Positions 51,818 to 62,124 are shown, counted from the first letter of the stretch. The stretch is 64,000 nt of DNA from Pseudanabaena sp. BC1403 (GCF_002914585.1 NZ_PDDM01000020.1:1-64000); one strand, 5' to 3'. The notes: a model not told the origin generated them from the sequence alone. Translations and numbers: made by a program.

Positions 51818-53404
51818 GTGGAACCCAGAAACTTTTCATCGCCTGACGCTACCGAAAAAAGTCGAGAAGCGCGTTTAAATAAGTTGCGTGAGCGTCGCGC
51901 CAAGGCTGTGACAAGCAATAGTGACTCTGTTCTTAGACCAATTAATTCTGAATCCAAAAGTCGTCTTGGGCGATCGCCTGAATCAATGCGAACACCCGAA
52001 CCAATGCGATCGCCTGAACCAATCATAGACAATCGATTTAACAATCGTTCAGATCGTAATTATGAAGGGCGACCTGAAAATAAGATAAAGCCATTGCCCA
52101 ACCGTCAAGGATTTGTCGAAGCTCGTACAGAGCAACGACTCGATCGCTCTGACAATAAAACTGAATTAAGACCACGCAAAAAAGCGAATGGGAGCAATAA
52201 TCGGGCGATCCCGATCAAGTCACCTATCAAGTCTCTTGGGTGGCAATTCTTGCGTCTCGCGATCGCAGGCATTGGACTAAGCGTGATCGCTGGGACAGCT
52301 ATCTCTTTCTGGCAAAATCAGCAATCTATTGCCGCAAAGACTACTGCGACAGAATTGGTAGTCAAAGATGATCCAAATAAATCTCAAGATCCTATTCCCC
52401 TTGATCTTAAAACTGAGGCAACGCCATTGCTGAGTAAGGTTAAAGACTTAGCAACTAAAGAAAAAGATCTTTCTATGCAAATGATGGTGGTTGATCTCGA
52501 CTCTGGTGCATATGCTCAAATTGGAGCAAATCAGCCGATCGCAGCGGCTAGTACAATTAAAGCCCCAATTTTGGTTGCTTTTTTTCAAGATGTGGATGCT
52601 GGGAAAATCAAGCTTGATGAGCAGCTAGAGATCACTGCCGATGTCAAGGTCGGGGAAGCAGGTGATTTCCAATTTTTACCAACAGGCACAAAAATCTCGG
52701 CTCTTGAAGTGGCAACACAAATGATTGTGATCAGTGATAACACTGCGACCAACATGATCATCAAACGTCTAGGTGGGTTTTCCGCTCTTAATCAACGCTT
52801 TAAATCTTGGGGACTAAATAACGTAGTGGTGAATAACCAACTGCCAGATCTAGAAGGCACAAATACAATTAGCACTCAAGATATGGTGTCGCTATTAGCG
52901 ATGCTGGATAAAGGTAAATTGATCGAGCCACGCAGTCGCGATCGCTTCATGGATATCATGCGCCGCCCAATTACAAATACTCTATTGCCCAAGGGTATTG
53001 GCGAAGAGGCAAGAATCATCCATAAAACGGGGGATATTGGCTCAGCCGTTGGAGATGCGGGCATTGTTGATATGCCTAATGGTAAGCGCTATGCGATCGC
53101 AGTGATGGTCAAGCGTCCAGACAATGATCAACGAGCCAATGAGTTAATCCGTCAGGTTTCACGCGCAACCTATGACTATTTTCTCGGTGGTGGCAGATTA
53201 CCCGCAAACAATAGTAATTCGGCTCCTAGCAATTCACCTGCGAATTCTACAGAGTCGGCTAGTCCTAGCAACAATGGTAGTAGCGTTATTGAAAATATTA
53301 CTATTCCTCTACCAAATGCCGCTCCTAATTCGTCTCCAACAAATACCCCAAGTACATCGCCCAGTTTGAACAACCCATCCGAGTTAACTCGCCAAAACCG
53401 ATAA
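51818..53404 (+). CDS. Membrane-anchored class A beta-lactamase-like serine hydrolase
   Basis: A 528-residue protein with a GTG start. A basic disordered N terminus (about 1-130, cytoplasmic) precedes one membrane helix (about 140-165, LGWQFLRLAIAGIGLSVIAG), so the rest faces the periplasm. The hydrolase domain has AASTIKAP with the catalytic Ser245 and Lys248, ISDNTATN (SDN motif, about 307) and HKTGDIG (KTG motif, about 403). A Ser/Asn/Pro-rich tail follows (about 460-528). The family includes beta-lactamases and muropeptide-related hydrolases; cyanobacterial members are often cell-wall proteins. Resistance function is unproven. The stop codon abuts a perfect palindrome. Confidence 0.85.
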   Translation: MEPRNFSSPDATEKSREARLNKLRERRAKAVTSNSDSVLRPINSESKSRLGRSPESMRTPEPMRSPEPIIDNRFNNRSDRNYEGRPENKIKPLPNRQGFVEARTEQRLDRSDNKTELRPRKKANGSNNRAIPIKSPIKSLGWQFLRLAIAGIGLSVIAGTAISFWQNQQSIAAKTTATELVVKDDPNKSQDPIPLDLKTEATPLLSKVKDLATKEKDLSMQMMVVDLDSGAYAQIGANQPIAAASTIKAPILVAFFQDVDAGKIKLDEQLEITADVKVGEAGDFQFLPTGTKISALEVATQMIVISDNTATNMIIKRLGGFSALNQRFKSWGLNNVVVNNQLPDLEGTNTISTQDMVSLLAMLDKGKLIEPRSRDRFMDIMRRPITNTLLPKGIGEEARIIHKTGDIGSAVGDAGIVDMPNGKRYAIAVMVKRPDNDQRANELIRQVSRATYDYFLGGGRLPANNSNSAPSNSPANSTESASPSNNGSSVIENITIPLPNAAPNSSPTNTPSTSPSLNNPSELTRQNR

Positions 53405-53459
53405 GCCTAAATAAAGTGAGAGTGCGCCCCGAAGGGGCGCACTCTCACTTTATTTAGGC
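53405..53459. terminator. Perfect 26-bp palindrome after the beta-lactamase-like gene
   Basis: GCCTAAATAAAGTGAGAGTG arm to GCGCCCC, GAA, exact complement. It starts on the base after the stop codon and precedes the convergent txlA-like gene, so it can serve both. Confidence 0.85.
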
Positions 53460-53476
53460 AAAGCATGTCTGTTTTT

Positions 53477-54037
53477 TTATGAATGGTCTCGTGGTTGAGA
53501 GATATCTGCGGCTTTAGGTTCAGAGACGGGCGAGGTACGATCGCTACTAATACTATTGTGAGGTAGAGGCTGTTGAGCGATCGCCGCTTCGATATTCTCC
53601 GCCATAATTGCGCGAGGAACTGCGCCAGTAGTATCGCCGATCGACTGATTAGCGCGATCTAAAAAAATAAATCTGGGAATACCATCAACGCGATATTTGG
53701 TTACCTCTGGCAACCATTTCGTGTTGTCCACATTTAACATCACAAAATTCATGCGATCGCGATATTCCTTTTCAAGAGACAGATTATCCGCCGCCATTGA
53801 CTGACAACTCGAACACCAATCCGCGTAAAACTCGATGGTGGTAGGCTTACCATTTGCCAAAGCCTCATCAATAGGGAGCGCCGCTGCTGCAACAGCATCT
53901 AATGATGTACTGCTTTGCTGAGCCTGAAACCCAAAAAATAGGGCTGTAGTCAGCAGGATCGCGGCGATCGCTACTAATAAATTTCGCAATTGATTAGAGC
54001 TAGCAGGCGTTGGACTAATTGGATTTTCTGGATTCAT
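53477..54037 (-). CDS. TxlA/HCF164-like membrane thioredoxin
   Basis: A 186-residue thioredoxin-like protein with an N-terminal membrane anchor (about 18-37) and the active site WCSSC (Cys75, Cys78) in EFYADWCSSCQSM. VDGIPRFIFLDRAN (about 114-127) holds the cis-Pro. In cyanobacteria and chloroplasts such proteins pass reducing power across the thylakoid membrane for cytochrome b6f assembly. The acidic tail after residue 155 is unstructured. Confidence 0.88.
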   Translation of the reverse strand: MNPENPISPTPASSNQLRNLLVAIAAILLTTALFFGFQAQQSSTSLDAVAAAALPIDEALANGKPTTIEFYADWCSSCQSMAADNLSLEKEYRDRMNFVMLNVDNTKWLPEVTKYRVDGIPRFIFLDRANQSIGDTTGAVPRAIMAENIEAAIAQQPLPHNSISSDRTSPVSEPKAADISQPRDHS

Positions 54038-54115
54038 AACGATAACTTACGAAAATTACTATTCCCATTATGCCGAGCAAGGTTTGCTCTATGCTAAAGC
54101 AATTCTAAAACCCAA

Positions 54116-54150
54116 CAGATAGTAGCGGCACGAAGTGCCGCTACTATCTG
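54116..54150. repeat. Perfect 16-bp palindrome with GAA loop
   Basis: CAGATAGTAGCGGCAC, GAA, GTGCCGCTACTATCTG. It lies between the divergent txlA-like and symporter genes, so not at a 3' end. Confidence 0.75.
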
Positions 54151-54175
54151 AAAACTGTAATTACACAATTAAGGT

Positions 54176-55657
54176 ATGAGTAATTCTGAGAATTCCTTTG
54201 ATTCATCCCAATATGACCTCACGCAAGCCAAACTAACTTTTAGTGAAAAGCTTGCCTATGGTGCGGGAGATCTTGGTACTTCGATCACCACCAATCTGCT
54301 CTCATTCTTTTTATTATTCTTTTTTACCAATGTCGCAGGACTCGATCCCGCCCTTGCAGGACTGGTGTTATTAATTGGCAAAGTTTTTGATGCGATTAAT
54401 GATCCGATTATCGGCGTACTTAGCGATCGCACCAAATCCAAAATGGGAAGACGATTGCCTTGGATGATCTACGCAGCGATTCCTTTTGGCTTGTCATTTT
54501 TGGCGCAATGGCTAGTACCTAGCACCGATAAGATGGTTCTCTTTTGGTATTACGTGATCGTAGGTATCGTGTTTAATACCTTCTTCACGGCGGTTAACCT
54601 TCCCTATACCGCCCTCACGCCTGAAATCACCCAAGATTACAACGAACGGACTAGTCTGAATACCTTTCGGTTTACCTTTTCGATTGGCGGCAGTATTCTT
54701 TCTCTCTTTATTGCCCAATTGATCTTTGCCTTCTTTAAAGATCCAGCCCGTCAAGCTGGCAGTTGTAATGCGGGCGGAATGCAATATATTGTGCTGGGTG
54801 CAGTCTGCGCAATTGTTTCTAGCGTCTCGATTTATTGGTGTGTTTGGGGAATTAAAAGAAGAGCGATCGCTAGCGATCGGCATCGACTCCATAATGAATC
54901 CCTTGATGCGGATACTGAAGAGTTAAGCTTCTTGGAGCAATTAAAAATCGTCTTCAGCAATCGCCCATTTTTATTCGTGATTGGAATTTACTTCTGCTCA
55001 TGGCTATCGTTACAGATCACGGCTTCGATCATTCCCTATTTCGTCGTGAATTGGATGAAGATGCAGGAGAGTGATTTTATTCTCGTGACGATCGCAGTTC
55101 AAGGTACAGCGCTGTTAATGTTGCCAGTATGGAGTGAAATCAGCAAAAGATTTGGCAAAAAAGCTGCCTATTTCATGGGTTCAGGAATCTGGATCATTGC
55201 GCAAGCAGGACTGTTTTTCTTGCAAGAAGGGCAAGTTGTGCTGCTGTATATCCTCGCGATTATGGCGGGTTGTGGCGTTTCCACAGCCTATCTCATTCCT
55301 TGGTCGATGATTCCTGATGTGACGGATCTTGATGAACTAGAAACAGGTCAGCGCCGCGAGGGTATTTTCTACGCCTTCATGGTACTGCTGCAAAAGTTTG
55401 GACTAGCAGGTGGTTTATTTCTGCTTGGGATTGGTCTGTCATGGGCAAAATTTCAAGAGAGTGTACCTTGTCAGCCTTTGCCAACTCAACCCGATTCAGC
55501 TCTATTTGCGATCAGAATTGCGATCGGTCCCTTACCAACAATCGCCTTGATTATTGGCTTAGGATTAGCATATTTCTATCCGATTACTCGTGAAGTGCAT
55601 ACAGAGATATTGATGCGTCTTGCTGAAAGAAGAAGACAACCAACCGAGCAACAATAG
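54176..55657 (+). CDS. GPH-family sugar:cation symporter (MelB-like)
   Basis: A 493-residue MFS carrier with 12 helices. SEKLAYGAGDLGTS near residue 22, IGVLSDRTKSKMGRRLPWM (about 80-98, the GPH loop 2-3 motif) and NLPYTALTPEITQDYNERT (about 140-158) are diagnostic. The IPDVTDLDELETGQRREGIFYA segment (about 380) is the conserved GPH loop. Cation is Na+ or H+, sugar unknown. The last codons Q-Q-stop are the first bases of the palindrome at 55649. Confidence 0.88.
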   Translation: MSNSENSFDSSQYDLTQAKLTFSEKLAYGAGDLGTSITTNLLSFFLLFFFTNVAGLDPALAGLVLLIGKVFDAINDPIIGVLSDRTKSKMGRRLPWMIYAAIPFGLSFLAQWLVPSTDKMVLFWYYVIVGIVFNTFFTAVNLPYTALTPEITQDYNERTSLNTFRFTFSIGGSILSLFIAQLIFAFFKDPARQAGSCNAGGMQYIVLGAVCAIVSSVSIYWCVWGIKRRAIASDRHRLHNESLDADTEELSFLEQLKIVFSNRPFLFVIGIYFCSWLSLQITASIIPYFVVNWMKMQESDFILVTIAVQGTALLMLPVWSEISKRFGKKAAYFMGSGIWIIAQAGLFFLQEGQVVLLYILAIMAGCGVSTAYLIPWSMIPDVTDLDELETGQRREGIFYAFMVLLQKFGLAGGLFLLGIGLSWAKFQESVPCQPLPTQPDSALFAIRIAIGPLPTIALIIGLGLAYFYPITREVHTEILMRLAERRRQPTEQQ

Positions 55658-55703
55658 ATTTTGAAAAGTGTTGCTCAGCAACACTTTTCAAAATCTATTG
55701 TTG
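55649..55703. terminator. Perfect 27-bp palindrome that contains the symporter stop codon
   Basis: CAACAATAGATTTTGAAAAG arm to GTGTTGCT, one central C, exact complement. The first nine bases code Gln-Gln-stop. CAATAGATTTT also ends the LuxR-type gene at 31485. Confidence 0.85.
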
Positions 55704-55728
55704 TTCAGCTTTGAGCGCAAATCATTTT

Positions 55729-57807
55729 TTAAGTTGCATATTCAGATTCGAGGAGATCGCTATCCCTCTCCATTTCCATTTCTAAAACTGAGGTGGATTG
55801 CTGCGCCTCTTGGAAATAAATAATGTCTTTGCGGGGATCGACTTCACCAGTTTTGATACGCAGATTATCACCAACTTGAATCTGACGTGTAATTCGCATG
55901 GGCAACTTCAAACCTAAATCTTCGATCAGGACAAGAGCCAGTTTTTCATTTTCGCGCAGCCAGTCCAGCATCAATGCTTCCCACACCACATCCTTGTTAC
56001 GGCGCAAATACTCTAAGCTCCAATAGCGCACCGACTGCTTCTCAACCTGATTAGCATCCCAAATCGCTGGATCGATCGCCTGCAAAATTGCCGTGAGCAT
56101 TTCCGCCGTAAAAGGCAAAGGCTCTTCGAGTAAGAAAGCTTTGATTTGCCAATGGGCGAGTAAATCGCTGTAACGACGGATCGGGGAAGTTACCTGTGCA
56201 TAGGCATCAAGTCCCAAACCTGAATGGCGCGAGGCATAAAGCCCTAAGGAACCCTTAGTCATACAGCGACAAATCGCAAATTCACGCACGGGGCCTGAAG
56301 GTAATTGCATCAATGTGTCGAGGGGTGGCAATTCTGGCTGCTCTTGGTAGCGATAGGGGATCGGAATATTATTAGTTTGCGCGAATTTGGCGGCAACCTC
56401 ACCTGCAAGGATCATCATTTCAGCAACCAGTTGACGTGAAAATGTATCCTCCATCAGTTCCAAGGTCAGGCGATTGCCATCTTTAGAATCAACCTTAACG
56501 CTGGTATCAGGCAAATGAATCTCGATCGCACCCTGCTCAACCCGCCATTTTTTGCGAAGACGGGCATAGGTGGCGAGCTGCTCAAGATCATCTTCCACGC
56601 CTAGTTGCAACATTTCTTCGACATCATCATAGGTGAGCCGATAGTTTGGCTTCACCAAACTCGCCACAATCTTGTAATTGGCGATCGCACCTACAGCATC
56701 AAGATCGACGGCAAAGGACATTGCATGACAGACTTTACTCTCAATTAAGCTCATTGGCCCAGTCGCTAAGTCCATCGGGAACATCGGGATCACGCCCGTG
56801 GGCAAATAAACACTCGTCCCGCGCTTACGAGCATCTTTGTCTAGAGGACTTTCAGGATCGAGCCATCTAGTCGGATCGGCAATATGAATCCAGATACGTT
56901 TACTGCCATCTGCTAGTGTCTCAATGCTCAGTCCATCATCAATTTCTGTGGTGCTGATATCGTCAATCGTATAAACATGGAGATGTGTGAGATCTTGCCG
57001 CAAATGCTGCATGTTATCGGGAATTGGAGCAGTAAAACATTCTTGGGCAGCAGCAATTAATTCATTCGCAAACCGAATCGGAATTTGGCTACGCAGTAAA
57101 TTTAGATTTTCATGTTCGCCCCAAATGCCGAGATCAACGAGCATTTGAAATGCTGACTGTTCATTCTTGGAACGCTTAGCAAAGCTCAATAGTTCTTGGG
57201 CAGTAGCTTTGTCTGAGGCTTCATCCCCATGAAGAGCGTAACGCTCTAAACAATCTAACCGACTGCGATCGCTAGTTGTCCATGCCACGACAGCACCTGA
57301 GAGTTTATCAGTGATCTTTTGCTGAAACTCTTCAATCAACTTAGCCCGTTGGGCAGCAGCTTCCGCTTGATGTTTTAGCTCTGAAACTTGAGAAAGCGAT
57401 CGCGGCTCAAAGAGATCACCTTTTTGCTTAAAATAAATTTTGTCATTACTGAGTAAGCAGTAGGAAGCGTAAGAAGTAACAGCCGATAATTCTGAGAACA
57501 GAAGATTAGCAAGATCGTTGGGGCTAGTTGCTTGGTTATCTTCAATCAAAATTTCCCATGCGACTTCGAGGCTAGAAGGATCAAGAAATTTTTCGATTTT
57601 TTGCAAAAATGATGGGATTTGCAGATGGTTGAAACTTGTACTTTCACCACTAGCTTTTACTATGTAATTAATCTCGCGTGGATGGATGGTGTGGGTATTG
57701 CCATTTTCATCGATTGCTTGAAAATGTTTTTTACCTTCAGGGCGATCAATTACGACAAGGCGGCGATCGCCATGCAATTTCACTTCGACTAGCGTACCTT
57801 TTTCCAA
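55729..57807 (-). CDS. RNB-domain 3'-5' exoribonuclease (RNase II/R family)
   Basis: A 692-residue nuclease. The catalytic RNB domain starts LHVYTIDDISTTEIDDGLSI (about 270-290, Asp residues binding Mg2+) and contains HIADPTRWLDPESPLDKDARKRGTSVYLP. GLDAYAQVTSPIRRYSDLLAHW (about 545) is the conserved RNA-clamping helix. The N-terminal region is shorter than in E. coli RNase R and shows no clear cold-shock domain; a C-terminal S1-like strand set (about 620-680) is plausible. Cyanobacteria have two such enzymes (one called Zam); which one this is cannot be decided here. Confidence 0.88.
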   Translation of the reverse strand: MEKGTLVEVKLHGDRRLVVIDRPEGKKHFQAIDENGNTHTIHPREINYIVKASGESTSFNHLQIPSFLQKIEKFLDPSSLEVAWEILIEDNQATSPNDLANLLFSELSAVTSYASYCLLSNDKIYFKQKGDLFEPRSLSQVSELKHQAEAAAQRAKLIEEFQQKITDKLSGAVVAWTTSDRSRLDCLERYALHGDEASDKATAQELLSFAKRSKNEQSAFQMLVDLGIWGEHENLNLLRSQIPIRFANELIAAAQECFTAPIPDNMQHLRQDLTHLHVYTIDDISTTEIDDGLSIETLADGSKRIWIHIADPTRWLDPESPLDKDARKRGTSVYLPTGVIPMFPMDLATGPMSLIESKVCHAMSFAVDLDAVGAIANYKIVASLVKPNYRLTYDDVEEMLQLGVEDDLEQLATYARLRKKWRVEQGAIEIHLPDTSVKVDSKDGNRLTLELMEDTFSRQLVAEMMILAGEVAAKFAQTNNIPIPYRYQEQPELPPLDTLMQLPSGPVREFAICRCMTKGSLGLYASRHSGLGLDAYAQVTSPIRRYSDLLAHWQIKAFLLEEPLPFTAEMLTAILQAIDPAIWDANQVEKQSVRYWSLEYLRRNKDVVWEALMLDWLRENEKLALVLIEDLGLKLPMRITRQIQVGDNLRIKTGEVDPRKDIIYFQEAQQSTSVLEMEMERDSDLLESEYAT

Positions 57808-57950
57808 AATTGCCCCTTGTCCACCAAAGCCAAAAATTTTCTTTAATATTCTACCGTTTTATACCAATTCTCGAAAGTACGGCTACACTTCCAAGAATTA
57901 AACATCAAACCCAGTAAGGTTTTTGGAATTCCCAATAGCTGTCGCCATAC

Positions 57951-58003
57951 AAACCCAAAAAACTAGAGGCAGCGCTAAGCGCTGCCTCTAGTTTTTTGGG
58001 TTT
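57951..58003. repeat. Perfect 26-bp palindrome, AAACCCAAAAAACTAG arms
   Basis: Arm to GAGGCAGCGCT, one central A, exact complement. It is preceded by AATAGCTGTCGCCATACA, resembling the outer arm of the AGCTATAG elements. Directly adjacent to the next palindrome. Confidence 0.8.
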
Positions 58004-58055
58004 AGTTAAACAAAGTAAAGGTGATGCCTAAGTATCGCCTTTACTTTGTTTAACT
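58004..58055. terminator. Palindrome overlapping the stop of the small exported protein
   Basis: AGTTAAACAAAGTAAAGG arms with a partly asymmetric centre. The right end CTTTGTTTAACT touches the TAG of the minus-strand gene ending at 58054. Confidence 0.65.
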
Positions 58056-58233
58056 AAACAATGTCGTATTGCATAGTGTCAGCGATCGCTCCGACAGCTG
58101 AAGCTGCGATCGCGGGCTGATAAGCACTAAATGCTTCTAACGTTGAATTTACTGGTTGTTTTGGAGCTGCAAGCATAGCAGTACCCAAAACCAGAAAGGC
58201 AATACTAGATTTAAGGCTAAAAATGCTATTCAT
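58054..58233 (-). CDS. Small predicted exported protein
   Basis: A 59-residue protein beginning MNSIFSLKSSIAFLVLGTAM with cleavage likely after MLAA, giving a mature chain of about 37 residues ending ADTMQYDIV. GGAGG lies nine bases before this ATG; an ATG six bases upstream is too close to it. Unknown function. It may be a small peptide or a lumenal subunit. Long upstream gap (58234-58565) holds no other gene. Confidence 0.6.
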   Translation of the reverse strand: MNSIFSLKSSIAFLVLGTAMLAAPKQPVNSTLEAFSAYQPAIAASAVGAIADTMQYDIV

Positions 58234-58565
58234 CTTCATATTCCTCCAACAATTTTGTCCCAACGAACGCAATGACTCAAATTTGCGTTTTTTTGTTTCC
58301 TATACAGTAGCTGAGCAGCATCTATAAACTTGTTTCACTACGACTAATTGAAAACAAACTTAGCCGCAAAAAATTACTGTAGTTACACTCATGATAATTG
58401 CTAAAACTAAATGAGCGTGTAATTTAGATATCAAGTTTGCAGTGATTATAGTCACATATGGCATTGCTGCTATAAAGTAAGCGCTATGAGACTATAAAGT
58501 AGTGCGAAACATTTCTTACTACTCTATGGGCTTTATCAAAAAGTGCAAAGCTCTAGATGGGTGAT

Positions 58566-59429
58566 TTAATTTTGTGGATAAAGTCTTTTGATAAAGCGAT
58601 TAATTTGAGCTTGAGCATGTGCCTTAGCCTGTGCAGAATTAGCAGTTGCAATTGTTGAAATATCAGTCCCTGTAGGATTTATGGCTGAATTAATTTGATC
58701 ATTATCAACAACTTCAGCCTCTTCTAATAACTGCTCAGCGATCGCGTCAGTGGGAATTTCCATCTGAGTTTCTGTAACTGTACGCTCGACAGAATTAGCA
58801 ACGACACTCTCAGAAGTTGCTGTGACACTTGTATGCACATAGGTCTCTGTGGTTGATCGCTCAACAATATTGTCAGAAATACCGTTGGAAATACCATTTG
58901 AAGCATTTACATTTGCCTGACTGAAGCCGATCCCATGTCCGAGATTATTGACTAGAGGTTTCGCCGATGAATAGGTATGTGTGAACGAATGATTTGTTGG
59001 TGGAGTGTAGTTATTGTTAATCTCTAATTCTTGAGCGATCGCAGGACTTGCCTCTTTCTCGATCGCACTTTGCTCTAACCCACTGATCAAAGAACAAGGC
59101 GGCACGATCGCCCCTTTCGCAATTACCGCACGCACGATCGAACTCGAAGCGCCAATACATGCACCTTCCCCAATTTTGCTAGTTCCATAAATCAGAACCC
59201 CAGCCCCTAAATTTGCTCCAGCTCCAATTTCCAGTACCCCGCCTTGGGCATGAAGCACAGCTCCCATACCAATACAAACACCCGCTGCGATCGTAATCTT
59301 TCCACCCTGATCCGCTTGAATTAATACGCCTGATGCGATCGCTGCCGTCTGATCGATTACTACATCACCACAAACGTAGGAGCGAAAATCTCCGATCGGT
59401 TCTAAAGGTGGTAAGTAGTTCGATGGCAT
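58566..59429 (-). CDS. ccmN: Carboxysome assembly protein CcmN
   Basis: A 287-residue adaptor. Residues about 1-125 are a hexapeptide-repeat left-handed beta-helix (VLIQADQGGKITIAAGVCIG, LGAGVLIYGTSKIGEGACIG). A long disordered linker (about 130-265) ends in an amphipathic encapsulation peptide, AHAQAQINRFIKRLYPQN, which binds the CcmK shell. CcmN links CcmM-RuBisCO condensates to the shell. Last gene of the ccm operon. The linker is long for the family. Confidence 0.93.
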   Translation of the reverse strand: MPSNYLPPLEPIGDFRSYVCGDVVIDQTAAIASGVLIQADQGGKITIAAGVCIGMGAVLHAQGGVLEIGAGANLGAGVLIYGTSKIGEGACIGASSSIVRAVIAKGAIVPPCSLISGLEQSAIEKEASPAIAQELEINNNYTPPTNHSFTHTYSSAKPLVNNLGHGIGFSQANVNASNGISNGISDNIVERSTTETYVHTSVTATSESVVANSVERTVTETQMEIPTDAIAEQLLEEAEVVDNDQINSAINPTGTDISTIATANSAQAKAHAQAQINRFIKRLYPQN

Positions 59430-59527
59430 TACTTTCTAAATTCTCTAATTCGCTGACTTCAGCAGCGCTTTACGCTAAATCAAAACCGAATATTTTAGCT
59501 AAAAGTATTGCAAAACAATACTTTCAA

Positions 59528-59564
59528 TACATAGAGAACCTCGCTTTGCGAGGTTCTCTATGTA
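59528..59564. repeat. Palindrome between ccmM and ccmN
   Basis: TACATAGAGAACCTCGC, TTT, GCGAGGTTCTCTATGTA, a perfect 17-bp stem three bases after the ccmM stop. It may lower ccmN expression relative to ccmM. Confidence 0.75.
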
Positions 59565-59566
59565 TG

Positions 59567-61615
59567 TTACTTAGCAGGACGATGGATGATGCCTTCAAAT
59601 ACGCGGCGCTTGGCTTTGGTGTCAATACCAAGCAAACGTACATACTCATCACCATGCTCAGCCAAACAAGCTTCCAAAGCACGAATTACTTCAGACTCAT
59701 TTGATGCTGCGATCGGTGAGCAGCTAAACCAAGAGCTAGTGCGGAAATGACGCTCATCGGCATGTTCAGTACCAATCCGATAGCCCTGAGACAAAAGTTG
59801 ACGAATACGCGACATCATATCAGCGCTAATCTTGCCAGCACTGCCACCACCATAAGAGCTATTGCTAGAGTTGCTGACTTTAACCGCAGTGCGGGTTGCG
59901 GTGATTGGTTGACCGCCTGGACGATGAACCAGCAATTCCACGACGCGACGTTTTGCTTTAACATCAACACCAACTAGGCGGACGTACTCATCACTGTATT
60001 CAGCAATATAATTTTCTAGAGCTGCGATCGCGGCTGGCGCTTGTTTAGCGGTAATGGCAGGCAGAGTCTGCCAAGAAGTTGTACGAAAATGACGCTCATC
60101 AGCATGTTCAACACTAATGCGGTGACCTTGTGCCAAAAGCTGACTTACTGTGATTGATAAGTCATTAGCAACACCCTTACCATTAGTGGCACGAGGGGCA
60201 CTATAGCTCGCTGCGCCATTTCCATTAGATTGAATATTCACAGCTTGGCTATCAGCACGTTGAATGATCACTTCAAGAACGCGGCGCTTTGCCTTAGGAT
60301 CGACCCCAACCAAGCGGACATACTCGCCTTCATGCTCAGCAAGAATGGTATTTAATGCAGCAATCACTGTAGATTCGTTGGATGCATCGATCGCAGGGCC
60401 AGTCATCCATGCTGCGGAACGGAAACGACGTGCATCAGCATACTCAGTACTGATGCGATAGCCTTGAGCAAGCAATTGTCGCACTTGACCTGAAATATCA
60501 GCACTGGCAGCACCATTCGAGGTTGCTTTGGATGCGCTATAGCCATTGCTAGATCCATTACTGGATGTTGCATTAGTGATTACAACAGGCTTATCACTGG
60601 GGCGCTGAATAATAGTTTCTGAAACACGGCGCTTTGCTTTGGGATCAACCGCAACTAAGCGGACATATTCGCCTTCATTTTCAACTAAAGCAGCTTGTAC
60701 AGCGTTAATTACTGTTGTAGCTTCAGATGTATGTGGAATAGCGTGAGATTGCCAAGATCCACTGCGGAAGTGACGTACATCTGCGTACTCAACTGCTACA
60801 TGGTAGCCCTGACCTAAAAGTTGTCGTATTTGCTGCGCTAAATCCCCATTCATAGGTTCGTTCCTCTGTGCGTTTGTATTTGTGCTTGTAAAATTTATCT
60901 TGGTCTGATTTGTCTGGTTAAAATCTTGCGTATTAAAATCTTGCGTATTAATTTGCGTATTAACACTAGCGCTTGGTTGTGGCGAGTTCTGTTGTTTTTG
61001 GCGAATCGGTGTAATGCAGGCAATATCAGCAGCACAGCGATAACCTTGCCGCAAGGACTCGTTGATACCGACAACATGACTCGCAAATTTTTGGTCTGAC
61101 TCCCGCACATTTGGTAGCAGATCGGCTTGTTGCTGCGTTGTAATCACTGCACCAGAAGGAACATATTTGCCCGCAGGAATTTCTACATCTTGGACAAGAG
61201 CATGTAAGGAAATAATGCAGCCGTCTCCGACTCGCGCATTAAATACGGTCGAGCGGAACCCGATAAAGCAATTATTGCCAACAAATGCTGGCCCATGGAT
61301 TAGAGCCATGTGCGTGATTGAGGTGCTATCACCAATCCAGACGGAATATTCTTTGCCGTCGTCGCCAACCACACGACCTTTTTCTAAACCATGGATAACT
61401 ACGCCATCTTGGACATTCGTACTATTACCAATATGAAAAGGATTCCCCTCATCGGCACGAATCGAGGTGCCAGGGGCAATCAAAACATTAGCGCCGATAT
61501 AAACGTCGCCAATCAGATTGGAAAAAGAATGAACGTAGGCGGATGGATCGATTTTGGGTTCTGCCAAACTCCTAGACCAAGGTGTAGGGGGGGCAGCAAA
61601 GCTACGAACTACCAT
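59567..61615 (-). CDS. ccmM: Carboxysome scaffold protein CcmM with four RuBisCO small-subunit-like domains
   Basis: A 682-residue protein. The N-terminal gamma-carbonic-anhydrase domain (about 1-205) has the hexapeptide repeats and His residues ([18 protein letters not shown]). Four SSUL domains follow (starting near residues 258, 372, 484 and 600), each with (R/H)FR(S/T)xSW and EYVRL, which crosslink RuBisCO. An internal ATG at 60853 ([15 protein letters not shown], residue 255) with GAGGAA eight bases upstream should give the short form of about 428 residues containing only the SSULs (M35/M58-type pair). Four repeats is more than the three of Synechococcus 7942. Confidence 0.95.
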   Translation of the reverse strand: MVVRSFAAPPTPWSRSLAEPKIDPSAYVHSFSNLIGDVYIGANVLIAPGTSIRADEGNPFHIGNSTNVQDGVVIHGLEKGRVVGDDGKEYSVWIGDSTSITHMALIHGPAFVGNNCFIGFRSTVFNARVGDGCIISLHALVQDVEIPAGKYVPSGAVITTQQQADLLPNVRESDQKFASHVVGINESLRQGYRCAADIACITPIRQKQQNSPQPSASVNTQINTQDFNTQDFNQTNQTKINFTSTNTNAQRNEPMNGDLAQQIRQLLGQGYHVAVEYADVRHFRSGSWQSHAIPHTSEATTVINAVQAALVENEGEYVRLVAVDPKAKRRVSETIIQRPSDKPVVITNATSSNGSSNGYSASKATSNGAASADISGQVRQLLAQGYRISTEYADARRFRSAAWMTGPAIDASNESTVIAALNTILAEHEGEYVRLVGVDPKAKRRVLEVIIQRADSQAVNIQSNGNGAASYSAPRATNGKGVANDLSITVSQLLAQGHRISVEHADERHFRTTSWQTLPAITAKQAPAAIAALENYIAEYSDEYVRLVGVDVKAKRRVVELLVHRPGGQPITATRTAVKVSNSSNSSYGGGSAGKISADMMSRIRQLLSQGYRIGTEHADERHFRTSSWFSCSPIAASNESEVIRALEACLAEHGDEYVRLLGIDTKAKRRVFEGIIHRPAK
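60853..60867 (-). promoter_or_regulatory. Internal ribosome binding site for the short CcmM form
   Basis: AGAGGAACG lies just upstream of the in-frame ATG at 60853, at the junction between the anhydrase domain linker and the first SSUL domain. Confidence 0.65.
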
Positions 61616-61815
61616 AGTGAAACTGCACTTTTAAGGTTTATCTATATCTTGATTGTCAAAAATCGAGAGTATAAGAACTTAAAAGCACTCCTCCAAATAA
61701 CAACTTAAGCTACGACATCGGAGAACTATTGTTTACTAGCGCTGATTGCCAAATACATTGGAGATGAATTATTTTAGCGATAAATAATTTATTAACAAAT
61801 AATTAATAAATGTCG

Positions 61816-62124
61816 CTATTGCATTCTCTCGCTGTATTTTTTGCTATAGAGAGTGCGATCGCTCAGGCTAACTGTGTCGATAATGGCGATTACTGCCGCA
61901 TCAATCGGACGGTTTTCGCTGTCTCGCACTTGTCTTGCGCCACTACCACGGGTAAATAGCACCCACTCATCTACGCCAGCACCAACTGTATCAGTGGCAA
62001 CTTCATAATCTGGGAGTAGCTGCCCTTGCAGATCAACAAGTTGCAAAAGCAGAAACTTAGTCCCAGACAAATTGGACTCTTTGTAGGTACTGACGACCGT
62101 ACCGTAAACTTTAGCGATTTGCAT
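61816..62124 (-). CDS. ccmL: Carboxysome shell vertex protein CcmL
   Basis: A 102-residue pentameric EutN/CcmL-fold protein that caps shell vertices: MQIAKVYGTVVSTYKESNL, then KFLLLQLVDLQGQLLPDYEV (about 24-43) and GAGVDEWVLFTRGSGARQV (about 48-66). Normal length. It precedes ccmM by about 200 bp on the same strand. Confidence 0.96.
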   Translation of the reverse strand: MQIAKVYGTVVSTYKESNLSGTKFLLLQLVDLQGQLLPDYEVATDTVGAGVDEWVLFTRGSGARQVRDSENRPIDAAVIAIIDTVSLSDRTLYSKKYSERMQ

